Both the position numbers and the translations under genes were made by a program. This document shows, in pieces, positions 1 to 6,661 of a stretch of DNA of 10,741 nt. Position 1 is the stretch's first letter. Every line of letters begins with the position of its first letter. Origin of the DNA: Kordiimonadaceae bacterium (GTDB lineage: Bacteria > Pseudomonadota > Alphaproteobacteria > Sphingomonadales > Kordiimonadaceae); contig JAESTR010000080.1 of the NCBI GenBank assembly GCA_016763495.1, positions 1 to 10,741 of the forward strand, in the 5' to 3' direction. Below the pieces are notes generated by a model. The model was not told the DNA's origin, did not search any database, and worked only from the letters and a program-made list of their open reading frames with translations.

Positions 1-576
1 GACATTTGAAACTTCACTTTCGAAGCTACCCGCCAATTCATGCTGCATTTTCTCACGTTCGGCGGCATGGGCTTGCTGCTGTGCTAATTCTGCATCGCGG
101 CGACGGCTATCTTCTTCCTGCCGAAGTCGCTCGAATTCATGTTCTTCTTTTTGCCGTTGCACGCGTGCTGTTTCAGCATCAGCTCGCAGCTGTTCTGTCT
201 CAAGTGAATTTTTACGAAGGAATTCAGCGGCCCGTGCCATGCCGGCTATGCCGTCAGCATGATCCATATCAGTTACAGGCTGGTCATACTTGCCTTCAGA
301 CAATGCGGTAAGTTCTGCTTGCAAGCGTCGCAGTGGAGACATGATGCTTGACGTAATAGCCCACGAAAATCCAAGAATTGCAGCCAGCAAAGCACCGACA
401 ATGATGAACACGGTTGTTTGGTGTGCTTCAAATTCCGAAGCAGATACTGTTCCGGCCTTCAACTCGGATACAAGCCCTGAGTACTCGAATACAATCAACA
501 ACATGCCAAGAAAGGATAAAACTGTCAGTGTCCAAATCCGTGCATTAACTTTAAAATTGCGTAAAAAATTGATCAT
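1..576 (-). CDS. Methyl-accepting chemotaxis protein, N-terminal part (cut by window edge)
   Basis: An open frame runs from an ATG at 574-576 on the minus strand to the left edge without a stop, giving 192 residues. Two hydrophobic segments are visible (about residues 15-30 and 55-77), separated by only about 25 residues. A HAMP domain follows (about 78-130, beginning at a conserved Pro81 followed by LRRL), then a highly charged coiled coil rich in Glu, Gln and Arg to about residue 183. The last residues (LAGSFESEV) match the linker that precedes the signalling domain in alphaproteobacterial chemoreceptors. From family knowledge the missing part should be the cytoplasmic hairpin that controls the kinase CheA. 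The periplasmic loop is too small for a normal ligand-binding domain, so the signal may be sensed in the membrane or cytoplasm (inference). A purine-rich GAGGGG lies about 12 bases before the start. Divergent from the Pmp3-like gene. Confidence 0.85.
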   Translation of the reverse strand, partial: MINFLRNFKVNARIWTLTVLSFLGMLLIVFEYSGLVSELKAGTVSASEFEAHQTTVFIIVGALLAAILGFSWAITSSIMSPLRRLQAELTALSEGKYDQPVTDMDHADGIAGMARAAEFLRKNSLETEQLRADAETARVQRQKEEHEFERLRQEEDSRRRDAELAQQQAHAAEREKMQHELAGSFESEVSNV

Positions 577-658
577 AATCGCTGCTCGCCCCTCAATAAG
601 CACCCTTAGCCCCAAATAACTGAGCAGTGAATAGCACACCTAATCAACCTGCAGATAC

Positions 659-688
659 TAAATAATCTACCTTAAGGCGGATTATTTA
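659..688. promoter_or_regulatory. Large concentric dyad, candidate operator between divergent genes
   Basis: The arms TAAATAATC (659-667) and GATTATTTA (680-688) are perfect inverted repeats. The palindrome CCTTAAGG (670-677) sits on exactly the same centre of symmetry. Only the pairs 668/679 and 669/678 break the dyad, so 26 of 30 positions are symmetric. It lies between the divergent chemoreceptor and Pmp3-like genes. It could be a binding site for a dimeric regulator or a cruciform/RNA hairpin; no U-run follows on either strand as expected for an intrinsic terminator. The regulator is unknown. Confidence 0.45.
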
Positions 689-691
689 TGC

Positions 692-705
692 CTCTTGAAA
701 AAGAG
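692..705 (+). other. Short hairpin with GAAA tetraloop
   Basis: CTCTT (692-696) and AAGAG (701-705) can pair around a GAAA loop of the stable GNRA type. It lies in the leader region of the Pmp3-like gene, just downstream of the large dyad. No terminator-like U-run follows. It may be structural in the 5' untranslated region or chance. Confidence 0.2.
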
Positions 706-780
706 CCGCATCTCCCCCACGTCTATTAGTATAAAATAAAATAAAAATACCGACACACAGCGAAGATAGAGGAGAGACAA

Positions 781-987
781 ATGCGCCTTTTATTGGCGAT
801 TTTTTTACCACCCATAGCGTTTTTTACAATTGACCGACCCCTGCAAGGCATTTTTTGCGCCCTTTTGTGGGTAACCATTATCGGCTGGCCAGTTGCTGCC
901 ATATGGGCGGTGTATGCGCTCAGTCAATATCGTAATGAAGAATTACGCCGTGACATGGACTATGGCCGCCGCTACGAGCGCTACTAA
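781..987 (+). CDS. Pmp3/YqaE family small membrane protein
   Basis: This 68-residue protein opens with MRLLLAIFLPPIAFF, which closely matches the start of the Pmp3/YqaE (UPF0057) family. It has two hydrophobic segments (about residues 2-17 and 22-45), the second containing the typical GWP...AIWAVY pattern. The family usually has 50-60 residues; the extra part here is a charged, Arg/Tyr-rich tail (about 50-68) predicted to be cytoplasmic. Family members are small plasma-membrane proteins linked in yeast and plants to membrane potential and salt or cold tolerance; the bacterial role is poorly defined. The start is well supported by GAGGAGA about five bases before the ATG. An AT-rich block with a TATAAA at 730-735 could be a -10 element, but no good -35 is visible. 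The gene stands alone and converges on the oxidoreductase. Confidence 0.8.
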   Translation: MRLLLAIFLPPIAFFTIDRPLQGIFCALLWVTIIGWPVAAIWAVYALSQYRNEELRRDMDYGRRYERY

Positions 988-1023
988 AAGTCAAATCAGA
1001 GGGGGCTCGAAAGGCACTGCTGG

Positions 1024-2178
1024 CTAAGCGCTTGCGTTCTTTCTGGTCATGTTAAAAAATCGGGCAGGGTCATAAGTTTCTGCCCGAACACCGCATTTCA
1101 CCTGATAGTTAGGCACGCTTTTTCTCGTAATTAGCGTGGCTGCTAAATCTGACCATGCTGGTGCAGTCTGTATGCCATAACCGCCTTGACCAACTGACCA
1201 AAAGAAATGTTCATGATCACTTGCATAGCCAATTATAGGTGTCCTGTCTGAGGCGAACGTACGCAACCCAGCCCATTTTGCACCAATCTTTTTAACAGAT
1301 AATTTCGTTGCCTGTTCAAACTGCTCAATGGCAAGGGCTACATCTTCCAGCTCAGGCTGCACATCTGATGGTGGCATTAAAATCTCATCACCGGGTGTGA
1401 GTAAATACCCTTGCCCTTCAGGCTTAAAATAATGCTCTTTCCCAATTTCCATGATGATAGGGCTTTGGGCCGCACGTATATGCCCATCTGGGGTATCTAC
1501 TGTAACAATCGTGCGGCGCAGTGGCTGCAGACCCAGAGGTTTAATACCACATAGCTCCGCCACTTTATCGGCCCATGCACCCGCGGTATTGACAAGCACC
1601 TTAGCAGAGATCACCGTATCCGTGGTTTCCACTCGCCACAGGCCTCTAACAAACTCCGCGCCTTTCAACATTGTATTTAAACGTGTTTTTGCACCAGCCT
1701 TTTTAGCTGCTCTCAAGAATGCTTGATGCAAAACTGCGACATCTAGACCGCTGCAGCCGGGATCGAAAACACCACCTGCGATATCAGACGGCGCTAGTTG
1801 TGGTGCTTTACCCAGCACTTGATTCCGGTCCAGCATCACAACATCGGGCAAGCTTTGATGCAGACTGGCAAAAAGCTGTTGCGCTTGGCTTTCCTGCCCC
1901 GTACGGAACACATGCAGTGCCCCCAGTTCATGCATCAGAGGATAAGCGGTGAAACCTTCCGGCGGGGATGATAAAAACTCTTTAGAGGCCGTAGTTAAAG
2001 GTTGAACCGCAGGACCACCGTAAGTCTCCGCGTAAAAGGCCGCAGACCGGCCTGTGGTGTGATAGTCAGCTTGCGCTTCCATATCGACCAGTATTACATT
2101 TGCCTCTGGCGCAAGCCTATAGGCAATACTCGCGCCAGCAATCCCTGCACCAATGATTAAAAAATCAGTTTCTAACAT
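1024..2178 (-). CDS. FAD-dependent D-amino-acid dehydrogenase, DauA-like (DAO family)
   Basis: This 384-residue protein begins with the FAD-binding Rossmann motif GAGIAG (residues 10-15), followed by YHTTGRSAA (39-47), typical of the DAO family. The C-terminal part has KWAGLRTF and GQGGYGIQTAPA, typical FAD and substrate contacts. By recall its overall pattern is close to catabolic D-arginine dehydrogenase (DauA) of Pseudomonas aeruginosa, with the N-terminal numbering aligning without gaps. Such enzymes oxidise D-amino acids to 2-oxo acids and ammonia, passing electrons to an acceptor other than oxygen. Two recalled DauA substrate-site positions differ: His48 is Phe and Glu87 is Ala, while Tyr53 and the later Tyr and Arg motifs are kept. 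D-arginine is therefore probably not the preferred substrate (inference). A GAGAG lies about six bases before the ATG. Divergent from hisN; no operon partner is seen, so the pathway is open. Confidence 0.8.
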   Translation of the reverse strand: MLETDFLIIGAGIAGASIAYRLAPEANVILVDMEAQADYHTTGRSAAFYAETYGGPAVQPLTTASKEFLSSPPEGFTAYPLMHELGALHVFRTGQESQAQQLFASLHQSLPDVVMLDRNQVLGKAPQLAPSDIAGGVFDPGCSGLDVAVLHQAFLRAAKKAGAKTRLNTMLKGAEFVRGLWRVETTDTVISAKVLVNTAGAWADKVAELCGIKPLGLQPLRRTIVTVDTPDGHIRAAQSPIIMEIGKEHYFKPEGQGYLLTPGDEILMPPSDVQPELEDVALAIEQFEQATKLSVKKIGAKWAGLRTFASDRTPIIGYASDHEHFFWSVGQGGYGIQTAPAWSDLAATLITRKSVPNYQVKCGVRAETYDPARFFNMTRKNASA

Positions 2179-2188
2179 CTAACTCTCG

Positions 2189-2203
2189 CGACCTAATTGG
2201 TCG
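2189..2203. promoter_or_regulatory. Short palindrome in the dehydrogenase/hisN divergent spacer
   Basis: CGACC (2189-2193) and GGTCG (2199-2203) form a perfect 5-base inverted repeat around TAATT. It lies 11-25 bases upstream of the dehydrogenase start, partly covering its ribosome-binding region, within the 99-base divergent spacer. It could be an operator or a weak leader hairpin. Short palindromes like this also arise by chance. Confidence 0.2.
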
Positions 2204-2277
2204 TTGCTTACAAGGCCACATTTATGGTCTAAAGTCGGTGCTTTAGCAAATTGGCGAGCAATTAAAAAGGGCGCATA

Positions 2278-3072
2278 ATGTCAGACGAACTCAGCGGTAT
2301 AAAAATTGAAGCACTAAAAGCCTTCGCTTGTGAGCTTGCTGACGCAGCGGCCGAGGTTTCATTAGCCTATTTCAAAAAGCCCCTGACTGTTGACAATAAA
2401 GAAGGTGACACTGGCTTTGATCCAGTAACTGAAGCTGATAAGAAGGCAGAAAAAGCCATTCGCGCTCTTATTGACGCACGCTTTCCTGACCATTCAATTT
2501 TTGGGGAAGAATACGGCAAAAAAATTACAGATAGCCCTTTTGAGTGGGTGCTTGACCCAATCGATGGCACGCGCGCTTTTATTTCAGGTTTACCGACATG
2601 GGGTACGTTAATTGCGCTCAAGCATAAGGGCGAACCTGTCATCGGGGTCATAGACCAACCTTATTTGAAAGAGCGCTATCTGGGCTGGACAACCGGCGCC
2701 ACACTGAATGGCCGGCCAATCACCACACGCAAAGCCCCATCGCTGGATAAAACAACAGTCAGTACAACAGACCTTGCCTTATTTACCGAAGGCGAATACG
2801 GCGCTTTTCAAACATTATTGAAAAATAGCCGTCTGGTTCGGTATGGCCTTGATTGCTATGCCTATGCAGTTCTGTCCGCGGGGCACATAGACATTGTCGC
2901 CGAAAGCGGCCTTAAACCGTATGATATGATGGCCCTCATCCCAGTTGTTCGCGGTGCCGGCGGTACGGCAACCAACTGGGAAGGAAATTCTGCAGGAGAC
3001 CGCGGGCGCTTGTTAGCAGTTGGCAATCCTGGCCTAACTGCCGAAATCATTGAGATTCTAGCCAACAATTAG
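2278..3072 (+). CDS. hisN: Histidinol-phosphatase, inositol monophosphatase superfamily (HisN type)
   Basis: This 264-residue protein carries the metal-binding motifs of the inositol monophosphatase superfamily in order: GEE at residues 76-78, DPIDGT at 93-98, and a C-terminal Asp at about 216 in LKPYDMMALIPVVRGAGG. The last motif is characteristic of HisN rather than of the usual IMPase pattern (WD.AAG). HisN hydrolyses L-histidinol phosphate to L-histidinol, the penultimate step of histidine biosynthesis, and is a magnesium-dependent cytoplasmic enzyme. Length and start fit the family; AAGGG stands about six bases before the ATG. No other his genes are nearby, which is common for hisN. A broader substrate range, such as inositol or other sugar phosphates, cannot be excluded from sequence. 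It converges on the hydrolase gene with a 60-base gap in which I see no convincing terminator. Confidence 0.82.
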   Translation: MSDELSGIKIEALKAFACELADAAAEVSLAYFKKPLTVDNKEGDTGFDPVTEADKKAEKAIRALIDARFPDHSIFGEEYGKKITDSPFEWVLDPIDGTRAFISGLPTWGTLIALKHKGEPVIGVIDQPYLKERYLGWTTGATLNGRPITTRKAPSLDKTTVSTTDLALFTEGEYGAFQTLLKNSRLVRYGLDCYAYAVLSAGHIDIVAESGLKPYDMMALIPVVRGAGGTATNWEGNSAGDRGRLLAVGNPGLTAEIIEILANN

Positions 3073-3132
3073 GGCCAGCGGCTAAAGTAAGGGATTGGAT
3101 GAGCTACGCGCTCTGTTTATCACACAAAGCGC

Positions 3133-4152
3133 TTATATGGCCGATTTGTTAAACTCTGGCCCTTTTTCCAAGTCAATGAATTCACTTATACCTTTCCAAA
3201 TTTGGGCCCGGTGGTCATCAGTCTCTTTCAGGATTTCATGCATAGCGCCTTCAACACGTACCAATGTCGCATTTGGCATTCGTGCCACGAACGCGTCCTG
3301 TGCCGCATTATCCACAATCGTATCTTCGCCAGCCTGAAATACCAGTACCGGTACGTTGATGGCTTCCGGAACGCCCGCTTTATTCAGCATATCTGTCGAC
3401 TTCATGGCTTCCCATAGCCATTTATATGTCGCACCGCCTACGGCCAGCCTTCCGTCCTTATTGTGAATGAAAAAATCTTCATCCCTAAAGCGATCCTCGT
3501 CATGCGTCAGCATTTTACGCCACCCCCAACGCCCTTCCTTAGAAGCGGAATGCCCCGCAATATATTTTGTACCAAGACCAATATGCCGCATGGCCCATGT
3601 TAGGCCTTTAGCCATAAACATCGGCACGCCGCCCAAAAATATGCGTACCATCGGCGATACGGTGATTGCAGCGTCAGCATACCCCGGGTGTTTAGCCAGA
3701 AAACGCAAAATCACATGACTGCCTGCTGAATGGCCCATAAGGATGAAGGGCTTTGGCATTTTATTATCTAACGCTTGATCAAACAGCGCTTTCATATCTG
3801 ATAGATGCGGCGCAAAACTGCGCACATAATGCTTTTCGCGGTCTCTATGCGGCCGGTGTGACATGCCCTGCCCGCGCAAATCCATGGCCGCACATGCGAA
3901 CCCTAGTTCATTAAAAACATGCACATCTTCGAGGAATTTCTCAATAAATTCGGTACGGCCGGGCACAAAAATAACCGTGCCTTTAGGCTCATCTACCTGA
4001 CTGGCAGGAAATCTAGCAAAACGAATTTGCTCCCCATCAAAGGAGTTAAAATAGTCAAAAACAGCATCTTCCGGGGCTTCCCGGCGAACTGCTTTGGCTT
4101 TAGCAAGCAGCTCACTGCTAGGTATCTGGTTTTCGCTCACATCACATTCCAT
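3133..4152 (-). CDS. Alpha/beta hydrolase, lysophospholipase/monoacylglycerol lipase type
   Basis: This 339-residue protein has the serine hydrolase nucleophile elbow GHSAG (Ser142), a likely catalytic Asp277 in AGEDTIVD and a likely catalytic His305 in GAMHEIL, in the correct order for the alpha/beta fold. The early segments FVPGRTEFIEKF and MDLRGQGMS match the Hydrolase_4/serine aminopeptidase S33 family (PldB-like lysophospholipases and monoacylglycerol lipases). The region between Ser142 and Asp277 should hold the lid that sets substrate choice. No signal peptide is visible, so it is probably cytoplasmic or peripheral to the inner membrane. The start is uncertain: the ATG at 4150-4152 has a poor ribosome-binding site, while an in-frame GTG four codons later (4138-4140) has GGAA a few bases upstream. 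The substrate is unknown. The gene is monocistronic as far as visible. Confidence 0.78.
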   Translation of the reverse strand: MECDVSENQIPSSELLAKAKAVRREAPEDAVFDYFNSFDGEQIRFARFPASQVDEPKGTVIFVPGRTEFIEKFLEDVHVFNELGFACAAMDLRGQGMSHRPHRDREKHYVRSFAPHLSDMKALFDQALDNKMPKPFILMGHSAGSHVILRFLAKHPGYADAAITVSPMVRIFLGGVPMFMAKGLTWAMRHIGLGTKYIAGHSASKEGRWGWRKMLTHDEDRFRDEDFFIHNKDGRLAVGGATYKWLWEAMKSTDMLNKAGVPEAINVPVLVFQAGEDTIVDNAAQDAFVARMPNATLVRVEGAMHEILKETDDHRAQIWKGISEFIDLEKGPEFNKSAI

Positions 4153-4590
4153 TTGCTGTCAATTAGACAAAAAAGCTGGCCAAATTTTCAAACATGCCCT
4201 GCTAGTAGGTATTTTTGGTTTCTAAAACTTTGGTCCTCAGAAAAACTGATCACAGCTTCCATAATTTTTCTGCGAACAACAAGTATTTTTTACTTTCCGA
4301 CTCCAAGAGTTAGTAATCCTTAAAGCGCTGACATCAAACTGTGACATGATTGAAAACCAAAAAAGATATTCGTTCAAATTATCATCAAACTTCGAGACCA
4401 TCCCTTCGGTCGATAAATTACTAAATGGTATTATCCATTAAATACAATGAGATAGAAAAGTAATAGAGCCCATTCGACGGGTCTCCGCCGATGAATAACG
4501 CGTCGTTTTTAGTTAAAATTGACTGCAAAGATTTACTTAACTTAAAGCAGAGTTCTTCATTATGACTGCAACAAATCAGGCAGTAGAATA
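4153..4590. other. Non-coding stretch upstream of the tad minor-pilin cluster
   Basis: These 438 AT-rich bases separate the minus-strand hydrolase from the plus-strand tad cluster and should hold both promoters. No convincing gene is seen; the one longer open frame crossing it (to 4323) overlaps the hydrolase antisense and has no family look. Small dyads are AATGG/CCATT at 4424-4439 and CGACG/CGTCG at 4475-4505 followed by TTTTT. The latter is terminator-like but has only a 5-base stem and a loop of about 20 bases. Confidence 0.5.
4519..4547 (+). promoter_or_regulatory. Possible sigma-70-type promoter for the tadG cluster
   Basis: TTGACT (4519-4524) is a 5-of-6 match to the -35 consensus. 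A 17-base spacer leads to TTAAAG (4542-4547), a weak match to TATAAT. It would place the transcription start about 35-40 bases before the tadG ATG. The -10 element is poor, so this is only a candidate. Confidence 0.25.
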
Positions 4591-5601
4591 ATGATTAAAC
4601 TTTGCAAATATGTTAAACAGCGGGCGGCTGAATTTTTACAGTCCCTCATAAAAGATGATCGCGGCAGCCTTCTACCACTTGTGGCTGGCAGTATTATCCT
4701 GCTGGCCGGTGCTGCTGGTGTATCCATTGATGGATCACGCGCTTTCCTTGTAAAAGATGTTTTGCAAAAATCGCTCGACAGCGCTGGCTTAGCCGCAGGT
4801 CATGCAATGTCAGTAAATGATATGACAGCTGATGCACAAGAATTTTTCAACGCTAACATCGCTGCTGTTGAAGGCTTGGTGTCCTCCAGTGAAATGACAG
4901 TAACTGTTAATGACGACAATAGCCTTATCACCCTGACCGCCAGTGCTACTGTTAAAGCTTCCTTTGCGCAGATATTTGGTCTCAGTGAAATCACGGTGAG
5001 TGCCAGCACTGAAATAAGCCGCGAAACACGGGGCATGGAATTAGTGATCGTAATGGATAACACCGGCTCTATGCGGCATAATGGCAAAATGAGCGCGGCC
5101 AAAGATGCTGCCGAGCAGCTGGTAGAAACCGTGTACGGCGATGAGGACACAAGTAACAACCTCTGGGTTGGCGTAGTGCCCTATGTTGCCCATGTAAACA
5201 TAGGCAACAGCCATGAAGACTGGTTAACAGCCGCAGGCCAAAACCGCATTGATACAAGTGAGTTTGATCCAACGGTTTGGAAGGGATGTGTCTTAGCCAG
5301 AAATGGCGATGAAGACATGACTGACGCACCGCCAGACGAACAACCAATCGAGCCGTGGTACTGGGAAGATGAACCCAACCAATATGCCGCCAACGACTGG
5401 ATAGATGACGACGGTAATCGCACTATTAATGAGGCGAACAGCCGCCAGAATGCAAAAGGGCCGAACAGAGGCTGCGGGCAAGAAATATTACCGCTGGTGG
5501 AAGCAAGGAAACTGTGCTGGAGGCCATTGATGAAATGGCTCCATGGAGTTTTGGTGGCACAGCAAGTCCGGTTGGCCTTGTATGGGGATGGCGTGTTTTA
5601 A
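4591..5601 (+). CDS. tadG: TadG-like VWA pilus protein, N-terminal part (reading frame broken)
   Basis: This frame encodes 336 residues. An N-terminal Tad segment has a charged leader, DDRG, and a hydrophobic helix (about residues 27-48). A von Willebrand A domain begins near 148 with MIDAS motif DNTGS (Asp156, Thr158, Ser160). The family look ends at about residue 303 (RGCGQEILPL); the last roughly 33 residues are unlike TadG, and the expected continuation is in another frame from about 5500. The intact protein would be about 480 residues, normal for the family. TadG-like proteins are membrane-anchored periplasmic components of Tad pilus machines with a proposed role in initiation or anchoring. 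Unlike the two TadE genes, no Glu stands at +5 after the DRG, so processing by CpaA is not predicted. The ATG shares its A with the TAA of a 9-codon upstream frame; AGG lies about ten bases before it. Confidence 0.75.
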   Translation: MIKLCKYVKQRAAEFLQSLIKDDRGSLLPLVAGSIILLAGAAGVSIDGSRAFLVKDVLQKSLDSAGLAAGHAMSVNDMTADAQEFFNANIAAVEGLVSSSEMTVTVNDDNSLITLTASATVKASFAQIFGLSEITVSASTEISRETRGMELVIVMDNTGSMRHNGKMSAAKDAAEQLVETVYGDEDTSNNLWVGVVPYVAHVNIGNSHEDWLTAAGQNRIDTSEFDPTVWKGCVLARNGDEDMTDAPPDEQPIEPWYWEDEPNQYAANDWIDDDGNRTINEANSRQNAKGPNRGCGQEILPLVEARKLCWRPLMKWLHGVLVAQQVRLALYGDGVF

Positions 5602-6035
5602 GCCCACGTTGGCAAGGGCTTTGGGGTGGCGATACGCCAGCTGAATTACCTCTCGCCTATGATACACCTTATATGGATAAAGTACTTGTCATCCTTACAG
5701 ACGGTAAAAACGAGTTTATTTCCCGGAGCGGTTCACTTGGCGGGTCAGACTATACTGCATATGGCACCATCGCTAATTGGGGATACGGCAGCATTGGCGC
5801 CGCCCGTGACGAGCTGGATGACCGGTTTGATGAAACCTGCGGTAACATAAAAACTGACGGGGTCATTATCTATGCCATCACATTTGGCAGTTCACCCGAT
5901 TCAGCCACTCGTACAGCATTTGAAAATTGTGCCACAAAAGCCGCCTATTACTTCCATGCGCCGTCAAACAACGAACTGGAAGATGTCTTTGACACAATAG
6001 GCAGGCAACTTTCGAACCTGCGCCTCTCTAAATGA
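5514..6035 (+). CDS. tadG: TadG-like VWA pilus protein, C-terminal part (continues the broken frame)
   Basis: This frame holds the missing second half of the VWA domain. It has TVLEAIDEM immediately around the GTG at 5514, then FGGTASPVGLVWGWRVLSPRW with the second MIDAS Thr, and VILTDGKNEF with the third MIDAS Asp. It ends with ELEDVFDTIGRQLSNLRLSK, a usual C-terminus for Tad VWA proteins. The family pattern continues directly from the upstream frame, so the two are one gene with a -1 frame change between about 5496 and 5511. One missing base there restores the frame; for example, an extra G in the GTGGAAG stretch gives PLVGSKETVLEAID. The GTG is the first possible start in this frame, with AAGGAA just before it, so separate translation is conceivable but would yield half a domain without a membrane anchor. 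The stop overlaps the next gene's start (ATGA at 6032-6035). Confidence 0.7.
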   Translation: MLEAIDEMAPWSFGGTASPVGLVWGWRVLSPRWQGLWGGDTPAELPLAYDTPYMDKVLVILTDGKNEFISRSGSLGGSDYTAYGTIANWGYGSIGAARDELDDRFDETCGNIKTDGVIIYAITFGSSPDSATRTAFENCATKAAYYFHAPSNNELEDVFDTIGRQLSNLRLSK

Positions 6036-6661
6036 ACGTGCTTCTATACATAAAAGAGGCGTTCAAAGGTTTGTTCGGACCGAAGCAGGTTGTTGCTCCG
6101 CCCAAGCGTCGCAGATCACTAAAGCAATTGAAGCGCTCAGAAGATGGCAGCGCAGTTGTTGAAGCCGCTATTGGCCTGCCCTTACTGCTCTCTATGATCT
6201 TCGGCTTACTCGAAGTAGGCAACTTTCTTTTTGTAACAGCCGCAGTAGAAAACGCGGTGCTGCATGCGTCCCGCTTTGGCGTAACCGGCGACACCTCTGA
6301 CGGCTCTACCCGCGAAGAACAAATGCGCGAAATCATCGAAAAACAAACCTTTGGCCGTGTGAACATGGATACGGTGAACATCGAAACCTTAGTTTACGAG
6401 CAATTCGCCAACATTGGCCAGCCAGAGCCTTACACCGACCAAAATGGCAGCGGTGATTGGGACGTTGGTGAACCGTTTAATGATGTGAACGGTAACGGTT
6501 CCTGGGATGATGACATGGGATCAGCAGGTCTTGGCGGTGGCGGTGATATCGTCGTGTACCGCATCACCTACAATGCTAGTAGCCTGACGGGCGTTCTCAA
6601 CTGGGCCCATAAGTCTATCGATATTTCAGCGACAGTGGCGGTTCGCAATGAACCGTATTAA
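6032..6661 (+). CDS. tadE: TadE-like minor pilin/pseudopilin with EF-hand-like insert
   Basis: This 209-residue protein has a basic N-terminus, a prepilin-like processing site EDG|SAVVE (Gly39, Glu44 at +5), and a hydrophobic helix (about residues 45-70) ending in EVGNFLFV, all typical of TadE. In Tad systems such pseudopilins are cut by the CpaA/TadV peptidase and are needed for pilus assembly, probably as minor or initiating subunits. The periplasmic part carries an acidic, Gly/Asn-rich insert at about residues 133-165 with two calcium-loop-like repeats. Residues 136-147 place Asp, Asn, Ser, Asp, Asp and Glu at EF-hand positions 1, 3, 5, 7, 9 and 12; the second, from Asp151, lacks the Glu at position 12. 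It overlaps tadG by four bases and the next gene by 14, so translational coupling is likely. Confidence 0.8.
   Translation: MNVLLYIKEAFKGLFGPKQVVAPPKRRRSLKQLKRSEDGSAVVEAAIGLPLLLSMIFGLLEVGNFLFVTAAVENAVLHASRFGVTGDTSDGSTREEQMREIIEKQTFGRVNMDTVNIETLVYEQFANIGQPEPYTDQNGSGDWDVGEPFNDVNGNGSWDDDMGSAGLGGGGDIVVYRITYNASSLTGVLNWAHKSIDISATVAVRNEPY

Noticed and set aside
6..619. Two plus-strand open frames of about 100 codons.
   Set aside because: They lie antisense to the chemoreceptor, whose frame has membrane helices, HAMP and coiled-coil features; the plus frames show none.
3073..3132. Bidirectional terminator between hisN and the hydrolase.
   Set aside because: The best pairing (GCGCT/AGCGC) has a 15-base loop and no T run on either side.
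4475..4510. CGACG...CGTCG followed by TTTTT upstream of tadG as a terminator or riboswitch expression platform.
   Set aside because: The stem is only five bases with a loop of about 21, and the upstream sequence matches no riboswitch class I know.
5496..5514. Programmed -1 ribosomal frameshifting in tadG.
   Set aside because: The candidate slip site (A AGG AAA) is a poor heptamer and I see no strong downstream stem; a single-base indel or sequencing error explains it more simply.
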